Source: Paramacrobiotus metropolitanus
Taxonomy: Eukaryota; Tardigrada; Eutardigrada; Parachela; Macrobiotidae
DNA: 64,000 nt
Direction of reading: 5' to 3'
NCBI RefSeq assembly: GCF_019649055.1
Contig: NW_026570278.1
Span: 62,001 to 126,000 of the forward strand
Position numbers and translations under genes: made by a program. The notes below the pieces were generated by a model. It was given only the letters and a program-made list of their open reading frames with translations. It searched no databases and was not told where the DNA came from. Numbering within the stretch: the first letter of the stretch is position 1; each line of letters opens with the position of its first letter. Shown piece by piece: positions 26,174 through 37,424 of the stretch.

Positions 26174-27728
26174 ATGCTGCAAAACGTTAGGATAGTTTCC
26201 CTATTGGGACTGCTGTGTCTTGGTAATCAACACATTCCGCACGAATCCGCTGACGCGAACCGTTTACCACATAAATTTTTGTTATAGTCACTGCGAACGA
26301 TTACGATTACCACTGGTTGCCACATAATACGCACGCCGTTTCGGCCAGCCAGGCCACCGGGCCACCGGCCACCGTGCCGCCGGCTGCCGCGTCGCCACCA
26401 CCTGGGCCACCAACCAATACCGGCGCGCCACCAATAAAGGTCATTTTCATAGCGATTGTTAGAAATCTTAAGTTGTGCTTGCTAAATCTGCAGTTACACC
26501 ATAATATTTGGTTTTGCGAAACAGAACCCGAGGATTACGTGGTGAAACCCGGGGAATTCCCATTTATGGTCAGCTTCCGCGGGGATTACGGACATTTCTG
26601 CGGTGGGATCCTCCTTACGCCGACGCACGTCCTGACCGCGGCCCGCTGCTTTACACAGTACCGTAATTTCTTTTTAAAAATCAAAAACCATTAAAAAATG
26701 GATTCCTGGTCGAAGGTTCGCAACTAAATGGAACAACCAGTTAACTGCGACGACCGGGATCATCTACCAACCGGAAGTCTCGTCGGCCAACACCGTCGGT
26801 ATCCAGCGCGTCATCTACCACGCCGAGTTCAACGAGTACGACAACAACATCGCTATTGTCAAACTGGCCAACGCCACCACTGGCACACTGCCCGGCGCAC
26901 CACGCTCCCTCGGGGCGGGCGGTCAAACGGCGGTCGGGCAGAAGTTGACCGCCGTCGGGTGGGGCGTCACCGGGCCCCAGGACTACCCGATGCCGACTGT
27001 GCCGTACCAGCTGTACAAGACCCAGCTGCGCCTGGCCAAACCGGAGGAATGCAGCAGCGCCGAGGGCTTCGGGCGCGGCACCGGAAAACTGTGCGCGGTC
27101 AGCCACAATCTCACCGTCTGCAAGGTGAGTTTCTTTAGGTTCTTTAGGTTTCAGGTTTCGTATGGAAACGGCTCTCTCAGTTTTTTCCAGAAATTAATCT
27201 CTATTACCATGATAGGTTTATCTCAAATAGGATATATAATTTTGTTATTATCTTTTCTAGTATTATTACTGCATCATCATCACTAATTTGTGTGAATTTT
27301 GATTTAGAATGATGTCGGCGGACCCCTGGTTGACGCGAGCCAGCCTAAGCCGAAGCTGATTGGCATAGTCAGCCACGCTATTCGCGGGTAAGAAAGCCAC
27401 CAGTCACCTACTGGCGAACGGGGCGCTAATAAGCGTTTATTGCAGGTGTCCGGTTCCCGGTCCCGTGGTGCTGACGGACATACGCCACTTTGCCGACTGG
27501 ATCAACGGCGCTGTGGAAGCGGCCAATACTCCGCAAAACCGTTTACACAAGGAAAATGTCTGGGCGACTGTGGGCCACCGGCGAAGATGCGCACGTACAT
27601 GGTCGACTTCTAGCCAGCGAAGAGTTATTAATGTCTTTATTGTTCTTCGTTCCTCCTCTGTTATTCTGTGTGATCACTGTTTCTTCTATTGGTCTCACGA
27701 TTTGTGCATGTATAGCGGAGGTTGGTAA
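26174..27728 (+). CDS. Serine protease homolog B3 (non-catalytic)
   Basis: Secreted S1-fold protein. Exons: 26174-26222 (signal MLQNVRIVSLLGLLCLG), 26288 to about 26440 (NDYDYHWLP then an Ala/Pro-rich linker), 26525-26657 (FCGGILLTPTHVLTAARCF), 26716-27124 (NNIAIVKL; LYKTQLRLAKPEEC), 27308-27387 (NDVGGPLVD) and 27446-27728. His57 is Arg and Ser195 is Val, with Asp102 kept, so it is a protease homolog, possibly a cofactor or decoy for the adjacent protease. The linker donor is phase 0 while the next acceptor is phase 1; reading through the intervening 85 bp stays open and may be the real structure. Near 27537 it is one base shorter than B2, replacing the GKCLGDCG end by a longer tail. Confidence 0.82.
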
Positions 27729-28678
27729 TGAGCATAATGACCTGCTTTGTATGCAAAGCACTAAGCATTCACGAGTCTTAAGCGTCATATTCGCCACCGA
27801 GGTTAAATTATAGAACACTGTGAGTAGCAGAACAAATTTTTGAATTATTGAGAATAACAATTTTCTCTCAGAGGTTTATCAATCAGAAAACAAGATAACT
27901 ACAGTAGGTGTTTATATTGCTCGCCGTGCGATACTTGCTGATACTGCAGATACGCCCAGTGATTCAAGACTTCAGCTGACCTTTTGTACCACTTCATTAT
28001 TTTCCCGTTGAACGATAAAATAATATTGGAAACGCTTTGAATATGTTAAAATCGTGCAATTCACGCAAAAATTACGGTCAACCGCACGCAGCACATCAGC
28101 GTACCATTCTGAGAAGGATTTACTGTCCCATAAAACAGCCGGCGATCTTTTTCCGCCAACGAATGCTCCAACAAATTAGTTTCCTGTCTCATTTTGACAA
28201 CGGCAGCACGTACGTATGCCGATCGAGACGGCAGCAGATACCTAGATTAGGATTAGGATATAGGATATAGCTGACGTTTGCACGGTACGGGCTTGGCATC
28301 ACTTTCCTTTCTTCAGTGAATCGATTTAATCTTATTTCCCGAACGACCCTGACGACAAAGGTAGTTTTTCTGCAATGCACGTCACATGAACCAAGATAAG
28401 TACGAGGATAGTATGTCGTATCATTTGCCAGGCTGGCCACGATCACGGGCTCGCACGCAGCGTGCAATACTTCCTGGTCACAGTTCACTCGCACATACGT
28501 CAACATACCGGGAATTGCCGACTTAGTTTCCGCATAAACAAAAATGCATGCCGATTTCATTTGGTGCCCATCGCGTTCAATGTGGAATAATTGAGGCCAT
28601 CTTATTTTCACCCAGAAAAGATCGCTGCGTTCAGACTCTGTGAAACGCAGTCACCGTCAGACAAATATTCGTCCCAGA
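27729..28678. other. Intergenic region between B3 and protease C
   Basis: The minus strand holds an open frame at 28189-28611 of 140 codons with eight cysteines (for example LGSCDVHCRKTTF and GICCRLDRH). It has no signal peptide or recognised domain and may be an orphan exon or chance. Nothing else is recognised. Confidence 0.3.
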
Positions 28679-31600
28679 ATGCGGTTGATATTGATGCTCG
28701 TGGTGTGCGGTTGCTGTATGTTGATTACAGCCGGTAGGTGTTGGTGTGAACGCGGTGAATAAATTATTTTTATCCTGGTCCCGAAAACTTAACAATAGCA
28801 CTGAGGGAACTTATTGAATTATAGGCCGAAAGATCAAGATCCGGGAGGATTACCCGGACAGCGGCGAAGCGCCAGTTGGCAGCCGCCGGGCTGCTTCGTT
28901 CGCGGCCGATGATGATGACGGCGATACCGTCACCAGTCCCCCGGATTACGCCGATGAGACCACAAGAGGTTCCATGTCAGCACGAATTATAAGTACGTAG
29001 TGAGCAATGGGCGGTGCATGGCGGCGCGCTGTAGTTTTTCTCGCGGTTGAGATCACATGTTCAGATTTTTAAGGGCAAACGTCAGAGTGAATTCGTTTTG
29101 AAAATAATGAGCCCCGCGTGTTTAAAACGATTTGATACGGTAGAAATAAATCTTGAAAATTTGATAAACTGTGTTTAAAATAATAAGTTTAAGCGAAGAA
29201 AATTATGGAAATTAAAGAAGATTTACCAGAGAGCAGTCAGTCAAAATTATGTTATCTATCATCTTTTTCAGAGCTTTAACCCAAGAATTTAGGCCAGTAT
29301 TTCTGCAAACGAGTATTGTAAAAACAGTATGCTTATTTCAGTTCATGAATCTTCAAATAAAATGTTATATTAAATAAATGCGTTGTTAAAGATATCTAGG
29401 TTTTCAATTATAAATAATTTTATCTAAATAGTTTCAAAAGTCAAGAGGTATTTGACTACTTCTATCTGTGCTGTCACATAGACGGATTTTACACTACCCT
29501 GAGTTTGCAAATGCTTCGGTTTCTAAACTTCGAAATCAAAATAAGGAAGATTTATTTTTAGATGGTAGAGTGGCCCGGGCCGACGAATTCAACTTTGTCG
29601 TCAGCATACGCCACAACGGTCGACATGTGTGCGGGGGATCGGTACTGCAGGATCTCAAGTCAGTCATCACAGCCGCGCACTGCATCTTTGATATTCAGTA
29701 CGAGCAGAAAATTTATCAATGAATTATTTTGATTTATTGTTCACCACGGTGAGACGCGTGTGGGTTTCCTTCCAGCGATTATCCGGTGCCAGTGGAAGAT
29801 CTCACGGTGGCTGTCGGTATTCGTCGGCGCACTGGCGTTCCCCGCTCCAACACTATTGCCGTACGCCAAGCCGTAGCGCATCCCAATTACGACAAACAGC
29901 GTATTCGTAATGATATTGCTATTCTGCGTTTGGCCAAGAGTGCCGCTGGTAAGGGCAACGTTTCCAGCGTCGAACTACCGCCAGCCAACCGGGAACCAGA
30001 CGTGGGTACGGAGCTGCACACCGTTGGCTGGGGACTGACGGAGGAAGGACCGTATGCCTCACCATCCGAGCAGCTGCTGAAAACCACGCTCAAACTATTG
30101 GATCGCGCAACATGCCAGCGGAAACTGAAAACGGGGCCAATCCCCCAGAGTCAGATCTGTACCGAGAACGAGACATCCGGCACGTGCGAGGTACGCTGAA
30201 CCCGGGGCGCGGCACCGCCGTTCCTCGAGGAAATTTTGTCGAACTATCTGACGGCGCTCGTTTGCCTAGGGCGACAGCGGTGGACCCTTGGTGAACCGGC
30301 GGAGTGGTGTGGATTATTTAGTCGGTCTGACGAGTTACGGCGTGAAAGGGTACGTTGATCCAGCAGCTTAAAGTACACCAAAAATGCCGAGTTGACGCCG
30401 CTTGCTCCTACCCACTCCTGGCGAGATAGCTCGCGTCCCTATCACACATGCCGATAATTTACCAGTGTTGTTAGGAAGCGTTGATAGCAACGCGCTGATT
30501 AACAGGAAATCATGCAATCGTTGGCAGTAAAACCGGTCATCCAAAAACATTCCGAAGAAACGGCTTTTATCTTTGGCCAAAACTTGTGTTGGCTTTTACC
30601 TTCCTACAATGGACTTCATAAATGTGTGGTTACACAGTTATGGTACAATGTACACTTAGCAATTCTAAAGCCGATAGCGCTATGCATAAGGATGGGTAAC
30701 TACTTTTGCATAATGTGTAACTACTTTTGTGAAGTCCACTGTAATTTTGGCATTTACCATGCTTTTACCATGCTCTGATCGATTCGTCTCCGGGAGAAGA
30801 TCCCGAAATCTTAACTTGTATGATGCGCTATTATGAGGCGTTGTTCCACGTTACGGAATTATGCGTGAACGATTCCAAAAACCGGTTTTCTCACGTCGTA
30901 CATTTACATCGGAGCTTCCGTCGTACATTTATAGTGCAAACTGTATCGAATAATCCGTCTGGATTCACTCAAAATAAAAAGAAAGCACACTTATTACAGC
31001 GCAATACATCGCATCAATATTAAAAAGCACAGATATTTGACTGGTCAGGACTCAGGAACTTTGAACACCCGTACAGTACGTCACATTACGGGAGCTAACG
31101 TAATTAAACGTAAAAACCGGTTTGGATAAGTAGACCGTCGGTTGTGGGCGGGAGTCTGCGCCGTGAGAATATGTGAAATATAACGCTATGTATATAACGT
31201 TATGTATGTGCAGGTGTAATCTTGGCACAGCCGACGTCTTCACTAAGGTCAGCCACTACACGGACTGGATCCAGGGCGTGGCCAACGGGAAAGAACCAGC
31301 CGGCAGTAAAACTACCCCAGCCCCGCGGCGTACAACAACCCGAGAGTATCCTTCATGGGGTGTTGCGGAGGACGATAATCCCACTCCAGCGCCTTGGCGT
31401 CCACCGCCGCCCAAATACCCTTCCTGGGATTTTGACGACGACGATGATGATGACATGTTTGAAGGGTTCTTCCCAGACGGTTGTGCGGGTGGAGGATGTG
31501 GGGGGTCCCGAGGCTTCCGGCGCACTGCCAGGAAGTAGGAGCGATGGCGCTCTGCCAGACGCAGTACGGCGTATTACCCTGCCAGGTCTCCGGCAACACA

Positions 31601-31753
31601 GTCCGCTGTGATTCCAGCTTCGCGACATCGTCGTCCGATCGTTGGGGTTCTGCGGGCCCTGACAGTTGGGGCATTACTGGAAGTAGCGGTAGCATTAGCA
31701 GTGGAGTGCGGTGCGTTTATGACGCCTTTGGAAGGCACTGCACGAGCTGGTGA
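28679..31753 (+). CDS. Serine protease C, S1 family, with acidic/Pro-rich and Cys-rich C-terminus
   Basis: Secreted, catalytically complete zymogen. Exons: 28679-28733 (signal MRLILMLVVCGCCMLITA), 28825-28992 (propeptide with PPDYADE), 29562-29697 (activation R/IINGRVARA; TAAHC), 29776-30190 (IRNDIAILRL), 30270-30349 (GDSGGPLVN) and 31214-31538 or 31753. Phases 1,1,2,0,2 match the A genes. Position 189 is Gly (SGTCEGDSGG). After FTKVSHYTDWI come two PSW-containing Pro repeats, a run of seven Asp and CAGGGCGG, then a stop at 31538. A Cys-rich tail like that of A1/A2 (PCQVSGNTVRC, then CVYDAFGRHC) follows in the next frame to 31753; one extra G in the G6 run at about 31499 would join them. Same strand as B3. 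Confidence 0.88.
30605..30743. mobile_element. Small Tc1/mariner-like MITE in intron 5 of protease C
   Basis: The ends TACAATGGACTTCA and TGAAGTCCACTGTA are complementary with one mismatch and bounded by TA. The element is 139 bp, AT-rich and non-coding, with internal direct repeats of GTAACTACTTTTG. Confidence 0.6.
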
Positions 31754-33965
31754 ACCTCCGAATAATGGCGTTCGAATGGATGGATGTATTCCGTTTCCGT
31801 TTACGACGGTATTAGCGTTGCAGTCACTGAATCAACGTTTGAAAACGATGCTCGCCGATTTTACGACAAAGTAGAATTAACGGTGTAATACGAATTTCTG
31901 TTTTTATCCCCGTTAAGGGAACGTGCAGCGCAGGATGAAAACTTGGTCGGGAAGTCCGTTACTAAATAAGTTTCTGGGCTGCCACGTCTTGTTAAATCAT
32001 GAGAAATGTTTGGCAATACAAAGCGAAGCGAGCTCGCATAGGCATTTTAGACGAACTGTCAGTCAGCAAAAATGAAAAACGTAATCACTTTTATGAAGTA
32101 GTTTGGCTGTCACGCTGCGGTTTCCAAGTATAGTAACCTTCTCGGAGAGGGTCTCGGTCGTTTTACAAGTCGTTTCTATCACTAACTGATACTTGAATTA
32201 CACATGAACGTCCATGTAATTAGACAATAATGCAGATCACTATTAATTTTACTAGACGACAGAGCCATAGTTTGCATCATAAAAATATCATCTGCGTATG
32301 TCGTGTTGTGTCACAAATGCGCTGCAGTATATATGGCATGCACCAATATACAAACTGTGCTGTAAAACACATTGTCGGCTTTTTGACTACCACACCTTTT
32401 AACCTTTTCGTCAGCATTTTGATTAATTAGGATCTCATTCAAGTTCCGTCACGCTATACCAAGGATTCCTCCATCGGTTCAACATCCACTTATGCGAGAA
32501 ATGCGCTTAAAATCGTGCAATTTATACGTGGTTATATACTGGACCGTGTAACCACCATCGGGTGGAGATTCTAATGATCTGGTAATCGCTGATTAACTGA
32601 ATTTCGGAATTTTAATCATGCGGTGTTCAAATAAAAGTTTTTTTCAACTTTAGTATTTGTCTTACGACATTTAAATTGTTAAATTGGGTGTAATTAATGA
32701 AATAAATTGGGACCCTGCCGACAGTTTGTTTTAGCGACTGCTTGACCTTTCCTTATTCCTAAGCATCACAACCGCAGTACAGGCGTGGTGGCTTCGAGAG
32801 CAAATTAATAGCCAACCTCTGTGAGCTCCTTCTGACTAGAGCGTCGTAATTTGGCATTTACAAGCTGGAAAATCATATTCAAAGCCAGTAAACTTGAACC
32901 GTATTGTACAATGCTGGAAAAAAACTGAAGTAATCGCTGCTTTCTCTGCTTTACATCACAATCATGTAAACGCATCCGTAGCCTTAGACCGATAGCCGTA
33001 AATTCATAACGCAGCTCTTGTACAATATATTGTGCATTTTTTTGCGTATGAATGTTTTAATTGTTGTGTCGCAGGAAAGGTTACGTGAGAGTTGGAGTCG
33101 TAAAGGTAAGCTGGTACGATACATGTACAGTTTGACAAACCCCCCAGCTACATATTCAACTTGTTTTAAAGCTTTGAAGTTTCAAAAAGAGTTTTCCCCA
33201 GTGAACACGTTAATGGTAAATTTACTACACAGATATGCCAAGCACGGGTGGAATTTGACGCAGAAAATAAAATGATATCATGTCTTGAATGTACAAAAAT
33301 TCTGCGCAGACATGGCAGTGACAGGCTTTTTAACTCAAATAACCAACAAATTCAGTTCTACAGTTACATTCATACGACACAATAGTATATTATACGGCTG
33401 CTGTTATAAACCAGCAATTTGATCAGCAAGCATAAATTAGACCGCACCGTTTGCCCGAATCAGCCACAAAAATCCAGCGAGCTAAGCGACGCGTCATGGG
33501 TGCAACATTCTCGCTGTATGATCCAGTATCTGCAATCAACGTCTATCAAATTTTGGCAAGATTAGGTTCAAAGCCGCTCTGACCCGTGCAGTGCTCTGTG
33601 TTGGCAGTACAACTGGCTCATGTACAGGTTGTGCTGTGTAGTACGCATTCCGCCACAGCCACTAGAATAGACCAACCGAAAGTACGAATTACTATGCTAT
33701 TTGGACAGTTCACAGAATACACAGAGCAGAACAGTATTGCCTTTTCCTGTTTGACATCCGGCATGGGGCATTTCACTCGCTTTGTATGCTCCGTGCAGGA
33801 TCTTATGATCTCGATCTACGCAATTTCTTTTGAAGGCTTACTCCCCTAATGGTCGCAACTTCGAACGGTTTTCGATTAACAGCCAATCTGTATTTGACAG
33901 TGTTCCGCTCCACAGTTGGTTTTCTGCAGCGATCTGCGCACTTTACTTAATTCCTATCGTGCATT
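31754..33965. other. Intergenic region, nothing recognised
   Basis: About 2.2 kb of AT-rich sequence. Short open frames (for example 33018-33275 and 33586-33849, plus strand) have no motifs. No RNA gene or repeat structure stands out. Confidence 0.4.
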
Positions 33966-34955
33966 TTGCCACGTAAATTTTATTCGAATGCCAGAAAATT
34001 GTTAATTTACTCTGCCATGGAAGCCCATACAGCGTATCCTTTTCGAGGCCTAGCACGCGGCCCACGCGAGATTAACTACGGGAATACGGTGTTAGTACAG
34101 CGTGAAAACGGGGAATGGTGGCTGGGATACGTGCAGGATATCGATGAGGAGCTCATGTTTGTGAATTTCGATTCCACAACGGCTCCCGCCGGCTGGATCC
34201 ACTCACGCCACATCCGGGCTCAGCGCTTCCTCAGCGACAATCTGCGCTTCACCTTGGACAAAGAAGTGGCAGTAACCGGTAGTTGTGCTGTGCAGGTGGC
34301 GTTGCGCCGCGCAGAGAACGGACCACACGTTTTTCGCCCGGCCCGACTCATTACATCAACGACTCGCCTGGGTGTATTCGTTGTCAAGTTGGACCACGGG
34401 GCTACGCCACAACGGTTAGTAGTCCATCTATGGCAGATTGCCGTCGCGATTGATCCTGCTTTCGACGCGCCACCGCTATACGGGAAAACCACCGGACTAT
34501 ATTATCGGAGATTCACCGTGCCCTTCCCGAATGCGCGCAGGATTACGGTGTTAGATGCGGCAGCAATACGAACTTGCCTGGGAAAAGCAGCCCAAACCCG
34601 GTCCCCAGACCATCCTGGATGGGATTCCCCTGGCAATCATTACGTTTCAAACCGTGCCTATGTGGCTGTCAATGGCGATTCCCTCAAATTTATCTGCGCT
34701 CAGCTCCATGATGATCATCTCAACAGTCGTGCCGAATGGCATCTGGATACCTTAACGCACGCCTGCGCTACGTTGAATCCTGTTCCGGATCCCCCTGTGT
34801 TAACCGGTACTCCTATTGCGGTCCCTCAGCAAGAATTAATCTTCGGTAGGTTTATAGTCTGCACTCTGCACCCACCGTGTGGAATCCTAGGTATGATTTC
34901 TAAGGCAGCCAAGCAGCACTTTGAAGAAATGGTTGCGCGTTGGCTCGCCCTTTGA
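33966..34955 (+). CDS. Uncharacterised protein with Tudor-like N-terminal motif (NGEWWLGYVQDID)
   Basis: Single long open frame of up to 329 codons. The start is probably Met18 (MEAHTAYPFRGLARG), because that is followed by the strongest coding signal. EWWLGYVQDIDEELMFVNFDS looks like the paired strands of a Tudor/Agenet-type fold, followed by AGWIHSRHIR. Later segments (VVKLDHGATPQRLVVHLWQ; HPGWDSPGNHYV) are not assigned. I associate such proteins with expanded tardigrade-lineage families, from memory only. It may be the N-terminal half of a longer gene continuing at 35572, because the region after QQELIFG has a possible donor (GTAGGT near 34845). Function unknown; cytosolic or nuclear, with no signal peptide. 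Confidence 0.6.
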   Translation: MPRKFYSNARKLLIYSAMEAHTAYPFRGLARGPREINYGNTVLVQRENGEWWLGYVQDIDEELMFVNFDSTTAPAGWIHSRHIRAQRFLSDNLRFTLDKEVAVTGSCAVQVALRRAENGPHVFRPARLITSTTRLGVFVVKLDHGATPQRLVVHLWQIAVAIDPAFDAPPLYGKTTGLYYRRFTVPFPNARRITVLDAAAIRTCLGKAAQTRSPDHPGWDSPGNHYVSNRAYVAVNGDSLKFICAQLHDDHLNSRAEWHLDTLTHACATLNPVPDPPVLTGTPIAVPQQELIFGRFIVCTLHPPCGILGMISKAAKQHFEEMVARWLAL

Positions 34956-35219
34956 GACTGTTACATATTGCGGCTCTCTGAATGTAACGGTGTTTAACTG
35001 CAGTACTACAAGGTGAATGTTGCTACGCTTTCTATGATAAAGTGTAGTGTAGTGTTTGAATTGTAGATAATGACGGATGGATCGCTGATGTGGTTCACCC
35101 GATTATGGCTTATGTTCTCAGAAGTTTGGACATTTACTCTCAAGCAAAAGCAAGAAGGTAAAGACATGTCACCAAACAAACGGTTGCAACAACACAAATT
35201 TTTAGGTATTTCACTGTGA

Positions 35220-35248
35220 AATTGTGTGTGAAATTTTCACACACAATT
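35220..35248. repeat. Near-perfect 29-bp palindrome
   Basis: Arms AATTGTGTGTGAAA and TTTCACACACAATT are separated by a single T. It lies in the gap between the two uncharacterised coding regions and could be a hairpin end of a small element; no partner end was found. Confidence 0.7.
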
Positions 35249-35571
35249 GTTTCTTTGGCAGTGGTCTTTTTCGCAAATTTTCTTGAAGCACAGAAAGTGT
35301 ATAATTACCTGAATAATTTTTACGTCTTTAATGGTAGTGACCCAGTACGTACAATCATAGAACCAAATTTTGTGTGCTTGCGTGAAAATTTTGGCTTTCG
35401 TGCAATTTATAACACTTTTTTGCATTATTTTATGACATTTTGCAGCCAAATGATTTGTAAACAGTTGCGTGAAAATCATTTTTGCGGCAAAGTCTGGTTA
35501 TCAAGTTATGGATAAATTTATGAAAGAAAATTATCGGCTCAAACTTACAGCTAAATTATCGACTCGGACTT

Positions 35572-36714
35572 TTGGTACGCTTCCACTGGGTTAGAACTTT
35601 ATGTAGTATTCCTTCACCCGAAATTTTCCAACCGGATATTGTGTGGACAAACGGTTTGCGTGCCAAATATTTTGCAAATGATTTGGCTGTAGTGTGCGAA
35701 AGCGAAAGTTCTCGCGCGTGCCACGAATGTGACACCAGCAGCCGGGCCACCTTAATCAAAACCTGTTTTTCCTTAAGGGTCTGCACATTGTGGCATCTGC
35801 TTTTATCCGATCGTCTCCTCAGCCGATACGTCTTCATCGACATCTCGATGCTGAAGCCGAACAAGCTATCTGAATACGCTCTTCGCTGCGAACATATGTA
35901 TGACTTCAGCTGGGCCGCAAATCAGGCCTTAACAACCAACACCAGAACCCTTACCTTATTAAATGCCCCTCAGCTCACAGATTTGACCTGCTTCACCGTG
36001 GCGTTGGTAACGCTGTTGACCATCAAGGAGACTCAACTGCAGTACATCGTAATTAAAGATGGCTTTTCAAGTTACGGTATATCAAACTACCCGGAAATGT
36101 ACGACATGCCAGAGACTGGTAATCATCAGGGCGATCGTAGTTGGAAGTGCGACAATTTGGCCAAACTCAAGACCGTTTGCCGGCGGCTTTTTCTTCAGAA
36201 TTACCTGATCGATGATATTACCAAGGTTATTGAATGGCAAATGTTTCGTTTCGATGAGTTCCCACGACAGGAAGCTGATTTGACCAGGGCCTACCTAAAG
36301 GATAGATACCGGAGCGTCGCAGTTACATTCCCCTCTCTAATGCTGCATTCCGATGATGGAGATGCCGGTATGCTCCGCAAACTTTTATTAGCAGCGGAGC
36401 TGAACCATTGTCAGCTTGATGCAACAGTGTACAACAACGTCCGTTCCATCCAACGACGGTGGGTGGAGAACCTAGAATATCCCAATCAGTGGTGTTCCAT
36501 TCGACGTCTCTTTCAGCTGTAAGTTTAAGCAGGATTTGTGCAACTGCATAATGCATTCGTAAATTTGAATTTGTTCTGGTTGTGTAGGTACAATGGTTTT
36601 CAACCCGATGGCAGTGAACGCAGTTGGGCGGAAGTTGATCTGAGGCAGGTGGACGTGGGCACTATTACTAAGTTAACACTTGCCGCAATTAATGCGATTT
36701 TTATTGTGCCGTGA
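35572..36714 (+). CDS. Uncharacterised protein, two exons
   Basis: The main exon runs 35572-36518. A 69-bp intron with canonical ends (GTAAGT...TGTGTAG) joins it in phase 2 to 36588-36714, which ends IFIVP and stop. Notable segments: FQPDIVWTNGLRAKYFANDL, SRYVFIDISMLKPN, FTVALVTLLTIKETQLQYIV and, in exon 2, GSERSWAEVDLRQV. There is a Cys pair in ACHECDTS but no complete zinc-finger pattern, no signal peptide and no clear transmembrane helix. It lies 0.6 kb downstream of the 33966-34955 frame on the same strand, and the two may be one gene. The start is uncertain, since upstream exons could exist. Confidence 0.55.
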
Positions 36715-37202
36715 TGACTACGGCATGCTATTAGACATGTTTGTTTGATTAATTCTCTTACGAACAACCAAGTAAAATATTTGCTATTTACAGATAGATG
36801 CAGATTAGTTATTAACATTCTGTTGGCCGTTAGTTTTCTCAATACGCTTTGGGTCACAATAAATTGGGCGTACCACTAGAGGAAGCACGAAAAACGTTTC
36901 CATCGCGTTTCCGTTGTTTTATATCATGCGCAACAAAAGAAAGAAGAAGTTGGCCAAATCTTGCGCTTTTTATCCACATTCTATATACTGTCCATGAACA
37001 AAAGAAAGTGGATACACCAACGCACAAAAGTTAGGGCATCAAAGAATTTGTTTTTCAGTAAATTCTGGTATGTAACAAAAATAAATTCTGATATGCAACA
37101 AAAAAACTGCAGTCAGCGTTTTGATATCCTGATATTTTGTAAACGAGAAATTAGCTTCCGACTTTTGAGCAGTCGTGCGACTTTATGCTCATGGCGCACA
37201 TA
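36715..37202. other. Spacer before the foldback element
   Basis: AT-rich sequence with no recognised gene or repeat. Two overlapping short frames carry no motif. Confidence 0.35.
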
Positions 37203-37424
37203 TGTGACCGGCAAAAATGTCCCCCCTGTCCCCCCGGATATTTTTGCCGTGTCCCCCCTGCCACCATCTCCAAAACGGTAACCCTTTGGTCAGAATGGTG
37301 ACGTGGGGGACCTACAACGGAAAGCTGATTTTCAGGGCGATCGGTGACCTTTGAAAAACTGCCACCAGCGTTACCACAGCGTTACCAGTCCAAAACAGCT
37401 GAGGGACATCAGTCACCGAAGGGA

